Shown: positions 16,965 through 26,217 of the stretch, piece after piece
Layout of the letters: the number at the start of each line of letters is the position of its first letter
How positions within the stretch are numbered: the stretch's first letter is position 1
From: Streptomyces sp. S465
Lineage (GTDB): Bacteria > Actinomycetota > Actinomycetes > Streptomycetales > Streptomycetaceae
Length of the DNA stretch: 64,000 bases
Assembly (NCBI RefSeq): GCF_026898115.1
Contig: NZ_CP114036.1
Coordinates: 8,612,001 to 8,676,000, forward strand
Direction: 5' to 3'
Made by a program: the position numbers and the translations under genes
The notes under the pieces: generated by a model
Seen by the model: only the letters and a program-made list of their open reading frames with translations
Databases searched by the model: none
What the model was told of the DNA's origin: nothing

Positions 16965-17972
16965 TCAGATGATCTTCGAGCGCACCAGGCCGCCCAGCAC
17001 CAGCGCCCCGGGGATCAGCGGCAGCCACACCGTGATGAAGCGGTACGCCAGCACCGCGGACGTGGCCGAGTCGACCGCCGCCCCCGCCGCGACCAGCGCG
17101 ATGACCAGCGCCGCGTCGACCGAGCCGATACCGCCGGGGGAGGGGACGACGGCGGCCACCGCCGTGGCGGCCAGATACGCGAGCATCACATGCGCCGGCC
17201 GCACCTGGAGCTCCAGCGCCAGACCGACCGCCACCAGCCCCGCCGCCTGGAGCAGGGGAAACGCCAGCGAACCACCCCACAGCGCCAGCGCCCTGGACGG
17301 CCGGGTGTGCAGCGAACGGGCGTCGGCCAGCGCGGTGCGCACGAACGTCGCCACCAGCCGTCGCACCGGACGGACCAGCGCCACCCCGGCCACCAGCGCC
17401 CCGGCCGCCGCCACCGCGCCGGCCACCACCCATCCGCTCACCGACGCCGGGAGCACCGGGCCCAGCCGCAGCGCCTGGGGAAACGCCATCAGCAGCACCA
17501 GCAGCAGCCCCACCCGGGTGGTGGCCTCCGCCAGGAAGTACAGGGCGAGCGCGGCCGAGGAGCGGGCGGGCGGCAGCCCGCAGCCCGTCATGAACCGGAT
17601 GTTGACCGCGCTCGCACCGATCCCCGACGGCAGCAGATGGTTGGCCGCCCCCGCGGCGAACTGGGCGGCGAACAGCCGCCTCGCCGGAAGCCGTTCCAGC
17701 ACCGTGCCCTGCCGGGCGAAGGCCACCGCGACCCAGCCGAGCCCGGTCGTCGCCACCGCCGTCAGCAGCCAGTACGGATCGGCCGTGAGCGTCTGACGGG
17801 CGCCGGAGCCGATCAGCGACCGGTGCTGGACCACCCAGACACCCACGACGAGCAGCGGCAGCAGACACAGGATCCGGCGCAGCGGCAGCCGCCGGTGCCA
17901 GGGCCGGTGCCCGGCCCGCTCCGCGGAGTGCTCCAGGGGCCGCCCCGTGGGGCGCGGCATCGTGTGTCGCAT
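16965..17972 (-). CDS. Flippase-like membrane protein (LPG_synthase_TM/UPF0104)
   Basis: A 335-residue integral membrane protein with about 8 hydrophobic segments. The family signature is seen in SGIGASAVNIRFMTGCGLP and AVVPSPGGIGSVDAALV. Related to the membrane domain of lysylphosphatidylglycerol synthases and to AglD-like proteins, often found with glycosyltransferases that use polyprenol-linked sugars. ATG at 17972 follows AAGGAG by 11 nt; a second ATG lies 4 codons on. Last gene of an operon with GT87 and MptB-like enzymes, so a role in lipid-linked sugar or lipoglycan handling is inferred. Confidence 0.8.
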   Translation of the reverse strand: MRHTMPRPTGRPLEHSAERAGHRPWHRRLPLRRILCLLPLLVVGVWVVQHRSLIGSGARQTLTADPYWLLTAVATTGLGWVAVAFARQGTVLERLPARRLFAAQFAAGAANHLLPSGIGASAVNIRFMTGCGLPPARSSAALALYFLAEATTRVGLLLVLLMAFPQALRLGPVLPASVSGWVVAGAVAAAGALVAGVALVRPVRRLVATFVRTALADARSLHTRPSRALALWGGSLAFPLLQAAGLVAVGLALELQVRPAHVMLAYLAATAVAAVVPSPGGIGSVDAALVIALVAAGAAVDSATSAVLAYRFITVWLPLIPGALVLGGLVRSKII

Positions 17973-17991
17973 CGGTCCAGGCACTCCTTGT

Positions 17992-19209
17992 TCATGGGAT
18001 ACGCGCCGGATACGGCTCATGGCTCGGCAGCCGCGCGGAATCCGCACCGCGCAGCGGGAGCGCGATCAGCAACCCGAGGCAGATCCACACATAGGCGTTG
18101 CTGCCGAGGAAGCCGTCCACCCCGGTGAAGTCGAACCGCCACAGCCACACCACACTGCTGCACAGGATGACGTACACCACCGCGCACACCGGCAGCAGCA
18201 GCCTGCGCCGGGCGGGTGGCGCGTCCGGCCGCAGCCCGCTGTCGACGAGCACCGCCAGGGCCGGGATCAGCCACACCAGATGGTGCACCCAGGTGATCGG
18301 GCTGACCAGACAGGCGGCGACACCGGTCAGCGCGAAACCGGCCGGCTCGTCCCCGGCGGCCGCCGCGCGGCGCACCCGGTACGCCCAGACGGCCAGTACC
18401 GCCAGCGCCCCGAGCCCCCACACGGCGCCGCTCGGCGGCACCGGATCGACCAGCCGGGCCAGCAGCCCTTCCCACGACTGATTGGAGACGTAGCTGAGCA
18501 CCCCGATCCGGTCGGTGTCCCACAGCGCCTCGGTCCAGTAGGTCCGGGAGGCCCCCGGCGCCACCGCCAGGGCGAGCAGGGTGGCGGCCGCGGCGGTGCC
18601 GGTGGCCGTCGCGGCGGCGCGCCGGCGCCCGGTGATCAGCAGATAGCCGATGAAGATCGCCGGGGTGAGCTTGACGGCGGCGGCCAGCCCGATGCCGCAG
18701 CCGGCGAACCGGCCGCGCCCGGTGGTCAGCAGCCGGGCGTCGAAGCACACCAGCACCAGCAGCAGCAGATTGACCTGCCCGAAGCTGAAGGTGTCCCGCA
18801 CCGGCTCCAGCAGGACGAACAGACAGGCCGCCACCACGAAGGCGAACCACCTGGGCCAGCCGTGCCGGCCCACCATCGGGCCGATCAGCCAGGTCAGCAG
18901 GGTGGCCGAGGCGGCCACGTTGAGCACCATGCTGAGGGTGATCGCGGCCGGCCAGTCGAACAGGGCCATCGGCAACATGCACAGCGCGGCGAAGGGCGGA
19001 TAGGTGAAGCCGTAGTCCGCCCCGTCCGCGCCGGGGATGGTGAAGTCGTAGATCCGGCCGTCCCGCAGCCAGTGCGCCACGGCCCCGTAGTAGACGTTCA
19101 GGTCGAACCAGTGCCGGTGCAGCGGTACGAAGGCCAGGAAGAGCGCCACCGCCCCGGTGAGCGCGAGCGCGAGCACCAGCCGTCCGCGTGGTGTGGTGGG
19201 CCCCGTCAT
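17992..19209 (-). CDS. GT87-family polyprenol-phosphate mannosyltransferase-like protein
   Basis: A 405-residue GT-C enzyme with about ten hydrophobic segments. The first loop contains FDLNVYYGAVAHWLRDGRIYDF with the acidic residue used by the fold, followed by YGFTYPPFAALCMLP. GT87 members (such as PimE) transfer mannose from polyprenol phosphate to phosphatidylinositol mannosides or lipoglycans. The start overlaps the stop of the MptB-like gene in an ATGA, so the two are translated together. Confidence 0.85.
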   Translation of the reverse strand: MTGPTTPRGRLVLALALTGAVALFLAFVPLHRHWFDLNVYYGAVAHWLRDGRIYDFTIPGADGADYGFTYPPFAALCMLPMALFDWPAAITLSMVLNVAASATLLTWLIGPMVGRHGWPRWFAFVVAACLFVLLEPVRDTFSFGQVNLLLLVLVCFDARLLTTGRGRFAGCGIGLAAAVKLTPAIFIGYLLITGRRRAAATATGTAAAATLLALAVAPGASRTYWTEALWDTDRIGVLSYVSNQSWEGLLARLVDPVPPSGAVWGLGALAVLAVWAYRVRRAAAAGDEPAGFALTGVAACLVSPITWVHHLVWLIPALAVLVDSGLRPDAPPARRRLLLPVCAVVYVILCSSVVWLWRFDFTGVDGFLGSNAYVWICLGLLIALPLRGADSARLPSHEPYPARIP

Positions 19210-20705
19210 GCCGAACGCCCCGATCGGGGGCCGCCGTGGACGGCGGAGAGCGCGGCGCCGGTGGCGAGCCCCGGTGCGTGCCGGACGCACCACAGCGCGC
19301 ACACCGCCAGCGCGCCCCCGCACACGGCGAACGTCAGCTGCCGTGGATCCGGGGCGAACCCGCTGGGCAGCACGGCCAGCGCCAGCACCCCGCTGCCCGC
19401 CACCACCACCTTGCGCACCGCTCCGCCCGGCCCGGCCGCCGCGATCACGAACAGCCCCCACAGGACGTACCAGGGCCGGATCGCCGGGCCCAGCACGGCC
19501 ACCGCGATCAGGCTGAGCCCCAGTGCGTACACGGGCCGGGGGCGGGGCGGTCGCAGCCAGGCGGCCCCGATGGCCGCGGCGGTGGCCAGCAGCCCCAGTG
19601 CCTGCCAGGCGGGCCCGGCCAGCGGGGCCAGCCCGCTGCCGACGGCGTCCAGCAGGGCGCCGGTGGCGCGGCCGAGGGTGCTGGTCAGCGCCCAGTTGTC
19701 GGGTGTGGCCGGGGTGGTGAGCGCGGTGATCCAGCCGTAGCCGGTGCCGGTGACGGCCGTGGCCACCCCGGTGGTGGCCAGGGCCAGCGCGCCGGTGGCC
19801 GCCACGGCGCCGGCCCGGCGCCCGCGGCCCTCCACCCGGTGCGCCCACAGCGTGGCGACCGCCAGCAGCCCCAGCGCGGCCGGGGCCTTGACCAGGGCGG
19901 CGAGCGTGACCAGCACCGTGCCGCAGGCCGGCCACCGGCCCGTCGCGGCCACCAGTCCGGCACCGAGGAGCCCGAGCATCACGGCATCATTGTGCGCCCC
20001 GCCCACCAGATGCAGCAGCAGGAGCGGGTTGAGCGCGCCCAGCCACAGGGCGGCGCTCGGATCGGTGCCGCAGCGGCGGGCCAGCACGGGCAGCGCGAGA
20101 ACCATCAGCGCCACCCCGAGCAGCGCGATCAGCCGCAGCCCGATCACCCCGAGGGAGGGCTGGGCGCTGGAGGCGTGGGCGACGGCGGATTCGAAGGCCA
20201 GCGAGACGGGGCCGTACGGCGCCGGGGAGTGCTGCCACACCGGTGCCACCTCGGCCGCCAGCGGCCCGCCGAGGCGTACCGGGCCGTGGGTGTAGACGTC
20301 GATACGGGCGTGCACCATGGCGCCCTGGGCGAGATAGCTGTAGACGTCCCGGCTGAACAGCGGCGGTCCGGGCAGCAGGGGAGCCGCCCAGGTGACGAGC
20401 GTCAGCAGCAGGGAGCGGGGGCCGGGCGGCCGGGGTCCGCGCACCTCACGTCCCAGCAGCCACCACGCCGCGACCAGCAGCACCAGTCCGAAATACGTGC
20501 TGACCAGCCCGAGCGCGGCCGTCCCGGAGTCAGGGGTGAGGGCGTCCCCCACGGGCAGCGCTCCGGCGGTCGCCCCGCCCGCCGCCAGGGCCACCGACCC
20601 GGCGAGCCCGAGGAGCCGGCAGTGACGCGGGGCGAGGGCCACGCTGTGGGCGAGAGCGGTGAGAACACGACGGACCAGCACCCCGCCAGGGTGATCGGCG
20701 CGCAT
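19206..20705 (-). CDS. MptB-like alpha-1,6-mannosyltransferase (GT-C)
   Basis: A 499-residue polytopic protein. The extracytoplasmic loop FSRDVYSYLAQGAMVHARIDVYTHGP is the signature of the polyprenol-phosphate-mannose-dependent alpha-1,6-mannosyltransferase MptB family, which builds lipomannan cores in actinobacteria. About 12 hydrophobic segments follow. It lies 21 bp after the ferredoxin-reductase-like gene and overlaps the GT87 gene. Probable function is cell-envelope lipoglycan or polysaccharide mannosylation. Confidence 0.87.
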   Translation of the reverse strand: MRADHPGGVLVRRVLTALAHSVALAPRHCRLLGLAGSVALAAGGATAGALPVGDALTPDSGTAALGLVSTYFGLVLLVAAWWLLGREVRGPRPPGPRSLLLTLVTWAAPLLPGPPLFSRDVYSYLAQGAMVHARIDVYTHGPVRLGGPLAAEVAPVWQHSPAPYGPVSLAFESAVAHASSAQPSLGVIGLRLIALLGVALMVLALPVLARRCGTDPSAALWLGALNPLLLLHLVGGAHNDAVMLGLLGAGLVAATGRWPACGTVLVTLAALVKAPAALGLLAVATLWAHRVEGRGRRAGAVAATGALALATTGVATAVTGTGYGWITALTTPATPDNWALTSTLGRATGALLDAVGSGLAPLAGPAWQALGLLATAAAIGAAWLRPPRPRPVYALGLSLIAVAVLGPAIRPWYVLWGLFVIAAAGPGGAVRKVVVAGSGVLALAVLPSGFAPDPRQLTFAVCGGALAVCALWCVRHAPGLATGAALSAVHGGPRSGRSA

Positions 20706-20726
20706 GGCCGGGAATTGGCCTCGCGG

Positions 20727-21968
20727 TCACCGGATACTGGCCGAGAGGTGTCGGTCGGCCAACACCGCGGGCGAGGGGGGTGCCACCGTCTTCCAGGGCG
20801 CCCGGTCGACCACGAGTTGACGCAGTTCGCGCAGCTCGCGCGGGCTGTTCCAGCCGAGCACCCCGACCACCCGCCCCTGGTGGCCGTAGGCGACGACGAA
20901 GTGGCCGCCGTCGAGCTCGCCGTGGAGCACGGTGAGCTCGGCGTCGGCGGGGAAGATGCCGTACGCCTGGATATGGGCGTCGTACTGGTCGGTCCAGAAG
21001 TACGGCACGGGCGCGAACGGCCGGTTCTCGCCGAGGACATTGCGGGCGACGGCCTTGGCCTGTTCGGTCGCGTTCAGCCGGTGTTCCAGCCGCATCCGGC
21101 AGCCGAAGTGGTTGTTGTGCCACGAGGCGACGTCCCCGGCCGCGTAGACCCCGGGCGCGGCACAGCAGGTGGGATCGCATTCGACGCCGTTGCCCAGCCC
21201 CAGGCCGGAGCCGGCCAGCCAGCCGATCGCCGGGACGGAACCGATCGCGACCACCACCACATCGGCATCGAGCCGGGTGCCGTCGGTCAGCTCCAGACCG
21301 GTCACCCGGCCGCCGGACTCGAAGAACCGCCGCACCCCGGTGCCACAGCGCATGGACACGCCGTTCTCCGTGTGCAGCCGCCCGACCAGGGCGGCTATCC
21401 GGTCGCCGAACTGCCGCCGCATCGGCACCGGGCGGGGGTCGATCATGGTGACGTCCAGCCGCATCCTGCGGGCCGCCGCCGCGGCCTCCGAGCCGAGGAA
21501 ACCCGCCCCGACCACCGCCACCTTCACATCCGGCGCGCGGCGCAGATCGGCGCGCAGGGCCAGGGCGTCGTCGAGCGTGCGCAGCAGATGCACCCCGGCC
21601 AGATGGTGGGCGCCGGGCAGGCTGTTGGGGGTGACGCCGGTGGCGATGACCAGGGCGTCGTAGGAGACGCTGTCGCCGCCGTCCAGCATCACCCGGCGGG
21701 CGGTGGTGTCCAGACCGGTGGCGGACCTGCCGAACAGCAGCCGCGCGTCGAGGTGGGACAGCTCCTCGTCGGTGCGCAGCTTGATCCGGTCCGGCTCCCA
21801 GGTGCCCGCCAGGATCTGCTTGGACAGCGGCGGCCGGTTGTAGGGGGTGTGCGGCTCGTCGCCGATCAGGGTGAGCCTTCCGCCGTACCCCTGGGCCCGC
21901 AGCGTGACGGCCGTGGTGAGCCCGGCGACCGAGGCGCCCACGACCACGACGTTCCGTGGTGTGCTCAC
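20727..21968 (-). CDS. NAD(P)/FAD-dependent ferredoxin reductase-like protein
   Basis: A 413-residue reductase of the rubredoxin/ferredoxin reductase family. The FAD motif is VVVVGASVAGLTTAVTLRAQG near the N terminus, the NAD motif is VAVVGAGFLGSEAAAAARR, and APGVYAAGDVASW is the FAD-binding GD block; a C-terminal reductase domain follows. GTG at 21968 overlaps the TGA of a 19-codon leader frame as GTGA, which favours this start over an upstream in-frame TTG at 22040. It probably passes electrons to a small ferredoxin. It is placed before cell-envelope genes with no obvious link. Confidence 0.88.
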   Translation of the reverse strand: MSTPRNVVVVGASVAGLTTAVTLRAQGYGGRLTLIGDEPHTPYNRPPLSKQILAGTWEPDRIKLRTDEELSHLDARLLFGRSATGLDTTARRVMLDGGDSVSYDALVIATGVTPNSLPGAHHLAGVHLLRTLDDALALRADLRRAPDVKVAVVGAGFLGSEAAAAARRMRLDVTMIDPRPVPMRRQFGDRIAALVGRLHTENGVSMRCGTGVRRFFESGGRVTGLELTDGTRLDADVVVVAIGSVPAIGWLAGSGLGLGNGVECDPTCCAAPGVYAAGDVASWHNNHFGCRMRLEHRLNATEQAKAVARNVLGENRPFAPVPYFWTDQYDAHIQAYGIFPADAELTVLHGELDGGHFVVAYGHQGRVVGVLGWNSPRELRELRQLVVDRAPWKTVAPPSPAVLADRHLSASIR

Positions 21969-22024
21969 GAGCCGGCCAGGGCCATGGCCAGGGCGCAGTT
22001 GTCCTGATGCAAGGTCACCCGCAT
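21965..22024 (-). pseudogene. Leader frame resembling a truncated [3Fe-4S] ferredoxin
   Basis: A 19-codon frame starts with ATG 7-8 nt after GGAG and encodes MRVTLHQDNCALAMALAGS. The first ten residues match the N terminus of P450-type [3Fe-4S] ferredoxins, including the first cysteine ligand (compare MKITVDEAKC of the intact ferredoxin at 7512). The rest of the cluster motif is missing. Its TGA overlaps the reductase GTG. Either a ferredoxin gene collapsed by deletion or a small coupling peptide. Confidence 0.5.
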
Positions 22025-22374
22025 GAGCGTTCTCCGACAATGGGGGATCAACGGAAGGCAGTTACCAGACGAATGTTCGGTAACGGGCGGAACGGAGGCT
22101 AGTTCTCCTGCGTATCCAGCACAACACGCTCCGCATGAAGCTGGCCACGCCGTGAGACATATGAGTCTGGCAAGTGCGCCCCGACAAAACCGGCCGGCCG
22201 GTCCGCGCCAACCGGCCGAACCACCAGGTCACACCCGGGTTCCCGGGCCGCGGGCCGGCTGGGTACGAGGCGGGGCATCAGCCCCTCACATGGCGGAAAT
22301 ACGCAGGTTACGAAAGTTCCCCCTTGCTCACGTACGGTCGAAGAGGCCCATGATTTCCACCTCACGGAGGATCC
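22025..22374. other. Intergenic region, reductase / FUSC genes
   Basis: A 350-bp divergent gap. Apart from the operator-like palindrome at 22061-22084 and the ribosome site before the FUSC start, it shows no gene or hairpin I can support. Confidence 0.5.
22061..22084. promoter_or_regulatory. TetR-type operator-like palindrome
   Basis: GTTACC and GGTAAC are perfect 6-bp arms of a 24-bp imperfect palindrome. The 22 bp from 22063 match the paa element at 38661 at 16 of 22 positions. It sits between divergent promoters, close to the reductase leader. Confidence 0.55.
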
Positions 22375-24303
22375 TTGCGCACGCTCACCGCACCGCCCGA
22401 CTGGCTGACGCACCCCCTGCGCGGGATGCGGGCGCTGCGGGGCCCGGTGCCCTGGGCGGCGGTGGTCCGCGGGGCGCTCGGCGTGGGGCCGGTGGTGGCC
22501 GTCGGCGTCGCGTCGGGACACACCCCGTTCGGGGTGGTCGCCGGGCTGGGCGCGATGTTCGCCCACATCAACGACCGTCCCGCCACCCGCGCCACCCGTC
22601 CCGTGCGCATCGGCCTGCCCGCCCTCGCCGGCGCCGCCGGCCTGCTGACCGGGGCCTGGCTGGGCACCCTGGGCCTCGGGGCGTGGATCGCGCTCGCCCT
22701 CGCCGCCGTCGGACTGGTCTCCGGCGCGATCAGCGCCATCGGCCCGGTCAGCTCCTCCGCCGGGGTGCAGCTGATGGTGGCCGCCGTGGTCGGCGCGGGC
22801 ATGCCCCTGCCGGTGCCGCCGCCGGTCCGGGCGGGCCTGCTGCTGCTCGGCGCCGCCTGGGTGCTCGCGATGGCCGCGCTGCTGCCCCGCGCCGTCCCGG
22901 CACGCCAGACCGCGCCCTCCGGGCAACGGGAGCCGGTGGCCGCCGTGTACGACGCCCTGGCCGGCCTGATGACGGCGGTCGGCACCGACGGCGGCCAGGC
23001 CGCCCGGCGCCGGCTGACCGCCGCCTACGACGCCGCGTACGAGGCCCTCTACGCCCACCGGCTGCCACTGCACCGCCTCGACGCGGAGGAGCGGCGGCTG
23101 CGCGACCGGCTGGCGGTGGCCGGAGCGCTCAGCGAGGCCGTCCTGACCCTGCTGTGGGAGCACGCACCGGTGCCCGGCCGGATCGCGCGCACCCCCGCCC
23201 AACTGGCCCGCTCGGTACGGACCGGACTGCCACCGGGCCGGCTCCCCGCCCCCGTACCCGACACCGCGGGCAATGTGGCCATGCACCGGGCCGTGCTGCT
23301 CGCCGCCCGGGTCTTCGACGGCGAACCGGCGCCCGCCGTCGGCGCCGTCGTCCCCGGCCACCGGCAGCGGCTGCGCCGCGCGCTCGGCCCCGCGGGCCGG
23401 GAGTACGCCGCCCGGGTGGCCCTGTGCGTGGGCGTCAGCACCGCGCTGGCACAGGCACTGCCGGGCGCGCACTGGTACTGGCTCCCCGCCACCGCCGCCT
23501 TCCTGGTCAAGCCCGACATGGGCCCGCTGGTCTCCCGGGCCCTCTCCCGCGCGCTGGGCACCGCCGTGGGCGTGGCCGTCTTCGGCGCGCTCGTCACGCT
23601 GCTCGGCCCCGGCCAGGGCGCCGCCGGCAGCTGGCCGGTCGCCGTCGCCGCCGTCTGCTCCGCGCTGATCCCGGTCTCGGTACGCCACTTCGCCCTCCAG
23701 ACCGCCGTGCTCACACCGCTGCTGCTCTCCCTCGTCTACCTCGGCGGCGACACCGACCCCGGGTTCGCCCGGCTCACCGACACGCTGCTGGCCTGCGCCG
23801 TGGTGCTGGCCGCCGGGGCGCTGCCCGGACTCGGCGGCCCGCGCGCCCAGGTGTCGGTGCGGCTGTCGCTCGCCGTCCGCGCCACCCGCGACCACCTCGA
23901 CCGGGTGCTGACCGCCGAAGCGCCCTACGCCACCCGGCTGCGGCTGCGCCGCGAGGCGTACCGCGCCCTGGCCGACGCCCGCCGCGCCGTGGAGGTGGCG
24001 AGCGCCGAACACCCGCCGTTCGGCCGGGACCTGGCGGCCTGGGCTCCGGTGGTCTTCGCCCTGGAGGAGATCGTGGACGCGGCCACGGCCTGCGGCGTAC
24101 GGCTCGACCAGGGCGCCCCACAGCCCGAGCCCGCCCTCGCGGCCCGGCTGCGGGCCGCGCTGTCCGACCTGGCCGACGCCGTCGCCACCCGCCGCCCCCC
24201 GACGGACCTCATGCTGCCCGTGGGGGCGGCGGTGGGGGACTGCGCGACCCTCGCGGATGTCACCGCCGGGCTGCGCAGGGCCCGCGAGCTGGCGCCGGGC
24301 TGA
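22375..24303 (+). CDS. FUSC-family membrane protein (aromatic acid exporter-like)
   Basis: A 642-residue protein with two membrane blocks: about six segments at residues 25-180 and again at 345-485, each followed by a long cytoplasmic helical region. This is the fusaric acid resistance (FUSC/AaeB-like) architecture. HWYWLPATAAFLVKPDMG marks the second block. The TTG start follows GGAGG by 4 nt. Relatives export aromatic acids, which would suit the neighbouring catabolic genes (inference only). Confidence 0.82.
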   Translation: MRTLTAPPDWLTHPLRGMRALRGPVPWAAVVRGALGVGPVVAVGVASGHTPFGVVAGLGAMFAHINDRPATRATRPVRIGLPALAGAAGLLTGAWLGTLGLGAWIALALAAVGLVSGAISAIGPVSSSAGVQLMVAAVVGAGMPLPVPPPVRAGLLLLGAAWVLAMAALLPRAVPARQTAPSGQREPVAAVYDALAGLMTAVGTDGGQAARRRLTAAYDAAYEALYAHRLPLHRLDAEERRLRDRLAVAGALSEAVLTLLWEHAPVPGRIARTPAQLARSVRTGLPPGRLPAPVPDTAGNVAMHRAVLLAARVFDGEPAPAVGAVVPGHRQRLRRALGPAGREYAARVALCVGVSTALAQALPGAHWYWLPATAAFLVKPDMGPLVSRALSRALGTAVGVAVFGALVTLLGPGQGAAGSWPVAVAAVCSALIPVSVRHFALQTAVLTPLLLSLVYLGGDTDPGFARLTDTLLACAVVLAAGALPGLGGPRAQVSVRLSLAVRATRDHLDRVLTAEAPYATRLRLRREAYRALADARRAVEVASAEHPPFGRDLAAWAPVVFALEEIVDAATACGVRLDQGAPQPEPALAARLRAALSDLADAVATRRPPTDLMLPVGAAVGDCATLADVTAGLRRARELAPG

Positions 24304-24708
24304 GCCCGCGCACCGGCCCGGCGGCGGATGGCCCGGTGCGCAGGGGGCACCCCGTCCTGCCTCGCACCGCCCGCATCCCGTCGGCGGTCGATGCGGGTCT
24401 CACCGGGGAGGCTGGGGAGGTCCGGGAAGCGGGAGTGTGCTGTCGAGCCGGTGGATGGCTCGGTGCGCACGGGCCCCGTCCTGCCTCGCACCGCCCGCAC
24501 CCCGTCGGCGGTCGATGCGGGTCCCACCGGGGAGGCCGGGGAGGTCCGGGAAGCGGGAGTGTGCTGTCGAGCCGGTGGACGGTTCGGTGCGGGTGGGTGC
24601 GCGTAGGGCCGCGCGACGGCGGAACGGGCGGTCGTCCCGCACGCCGGAGTCACCTTCGGCATCGCGCCGTGCGCACCGTGCGCGCCGATGGGCCTGCGGG
24701 CGCCGTGC
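24304..24708. other. Intergenic region with 124-bp repeat
   Basis: A 405-bp gap between convergent FUSC and Ada-AlkA genes. Most of it is the imperfect tandem repeat listed separately. No gene is supported here. Confidence 0.6.
24325..24590. repeat. Imperfect tandem repeat, about 124-bp unit, just over two copies
   Basis: Two near-identical units (about 24325-24451 and 24452-24575) share long blocks including CCCGTCCTGCCTCGCACCG, GTCGGCGGTCGATGCGGGT and GTCCGGGAAGCGGGAGTGTG; a third partial copy begins at about 24576. The offset is 124 bp over most of the unit and 127 bp at its left end because of a 3-bp indel. 124 is not a multiple of 3, so it is not a repeated protein segment. Confidence 0.8.
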
Positions 24709-26217
24709 TCACCCGGTCCGTGGGGACCGGGCGGCGTGCCACAGGTGGTGCATGGCGTACGAGCGCCAGGGGCGCCAGCTCTCGGAGTCCTCCAGCCGCG
24801 CCCCGGCGCCGCGGGCCCCGGCCCGTACGGCGACATCCGACTCCAGCAGCACATCGGGGTCGCTGAGCGCCCGCATCCGGATGTAACCGGCCGTCCAGGG
24901 GCCGATGCCGGGCAGCCCCAGCAGCTCCTTCTCGGTCCGGTCGCGCTCGGCGCCGGCGTCCAGCCGGACCGTGCCGTCCGTGAGCGCGGTGGCGAGCGCG
25001 CGCAGCGTGGTGCGTCGGCTCTCGGGCATGCCGAGTTCGGTGAGCGGCGCCTCGGCCAGGTCCTCGGCGCGGGGGAAGAGATGGGTGAGCCCGCCGTCGG
25101 GCCGCGCCAGGGGCTTCCCGTACGCGGCGACCAGCGCGTCCCCCAGCACGCGCCCCGCCGCCACCGAGACCTGCTGGCCGAGCACGGCGCGGATGGCGAG
25201 TTCGCCGGGGTCGGCGGCGCCCGGGGCGCGCAGCCCCGGCCGCGCGGCCACCAGGGGCGCGAGCGCGGCATCGGCGCCGAGCCGCTCGGCGACCGCGTAG
25301 GGATCGGCGTCCAGGTCGAACAGGCGCCGGATCCGCTGAATGGCGGTGGTCAGATCGCGCAGCTCGGTCAGGCGCAGCCGGCACTCCAGCCAGCCGTCCC
25401 CGGGCCGTTCGTCGATCTCGGCGACCGCGCAGGCGTGCGGCAGCCGCAGGGTGCGGCGGTAGGTCCGGGCGCCGGGGGCGCCCACCATCTCCTCCACCCC
25501 GGTGAGGGTGCGCCGGGCGAGGTGGTCGAAGACCCCCGTGGTGTCGTACGGACCGCGGTAGGCGAGCCGCAGCGGTACCCCGGCCGTGCCGCCGCCCGCC
25601 CCACCGCCGGCCCCCAGCACCCCGCCGGCTGCCGCCGCGGGCCCGGACCTGGCGGACTTCTCCGGCCGGGCGGCGCGCAGTTCGGTGGGGGTGGCGGCGT
25701 AGATCTCGCGCAGGGTGTCGTTGAACTGCCGGACGCTGGAGAACCCGGCCGCGAACGCGATCTCCGAGGCCCGCAGGGCGGTGGTCTGCAACAGGATGCG
25801 CGCGGTGTGGGCGCGCTGGGCGCGGGCGAGCGCGACCGGTCCGGCGCCGAGCTCGGCGGTCAGCTGCCGCTGCACCTGCCGGGCGCTGTAGCCGAGCCGC
25901 GCCGCGAGCCCGGACACGCCCTCCCGGTCCACCACCCCGTCCCCGATCATCCGCATCGCGCGGCCGACGGCGTCCGCCCGCGCGTTCCACTCGGCGGAGC
26001 CGGGCACGGCGTCCGGGCGGCAGCGGCGGCAGGCCCGGAACCCCGCGCCCTGCGCGGCGGCCGAGGTCGGGAAGAACCGGACGTTCTTGCGCCGGGGCGT
26101 GGTCGCGGGGCAACTCGGCCGGCAGTAGATCCCGGTCGTGGCGACACCGAAGAAGAACTCGCCGTCGAACCGCGCGTCACGGCTGCACACCGCCTGGTAC
26201 CTGCTGTCCTCGCTCAT
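24709..26217 (-). CDS. Ada-AlkA fusion: methylphosphotriester sensor plus 3-methyladenine DNA glycosylase
   Basis: A 502-residue fusion. The N-terminal Ada zinc domain has C32, C36, C63 and C66 with exactly the Ada spacing. Next come two AraC-type HTHs (GVSGLAARLGYSARQVQRQL, RASEIAFAAGFSSVRQFN) and a Gly/Ala linker near residue 200. The AlkA part has the LGLPGIGPWTAGYIRMRAL helix-hairpin-helix and an aspartate in LLESDVAVR. It would sense alkylation, activate genes and excise alkylated bases. There is no O6-methylguanine transferase domain. The start is ATG at 26217. Confidence 0.92.
   Translation of the reverse strand: MSEDSRYQAVCSRDARFDGEFFFGVATTGIYCRPSCPATTPRRKNVRFFPTSAAAQGAGFRACRRCRPDAVPGSAEWNARADAVGRAMRMIGDGVVDREGVSGLAARLGYSARQVQRQLTAELGAGPVALARAQRAHTARILLQTTALRASEIAFAAGFSSVRQFNDTLREIYAATPTELRAARPEKSARSGPAAAAGGVLGAGGGAGGGTAGVPLRLAYRGPYDTTGVFDHLARRTLTGVEEMVGAPGARTYRRTLRLPHACAVAEIDERPGDGWLECRLRLTELRDLTTAIQRIRRLFDLDADPYAVAERLGADAALAPLVAARPGLRAPGAADPGELAIRAVLGQQVSVAAGRVLGDALVAAYGKPLARPDGGLTHLFPRAEDLAEAPLTELGMPESRRTTLRALATALTDGTVRLDAGAERDRTEKELLGLPGIGPWTAGYIRMRALSDPDVLLESDVAVRAGARGAGARLEDSESWRPWRSYAMHHLWHAARSPRTG

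Noticed and set aside
24328..24606. Open frames through the 124-bp repeat
   Set aside because: Frames are open on both strands, the repeat period is not a multiple of 3, and no ribosome site or domain is present.
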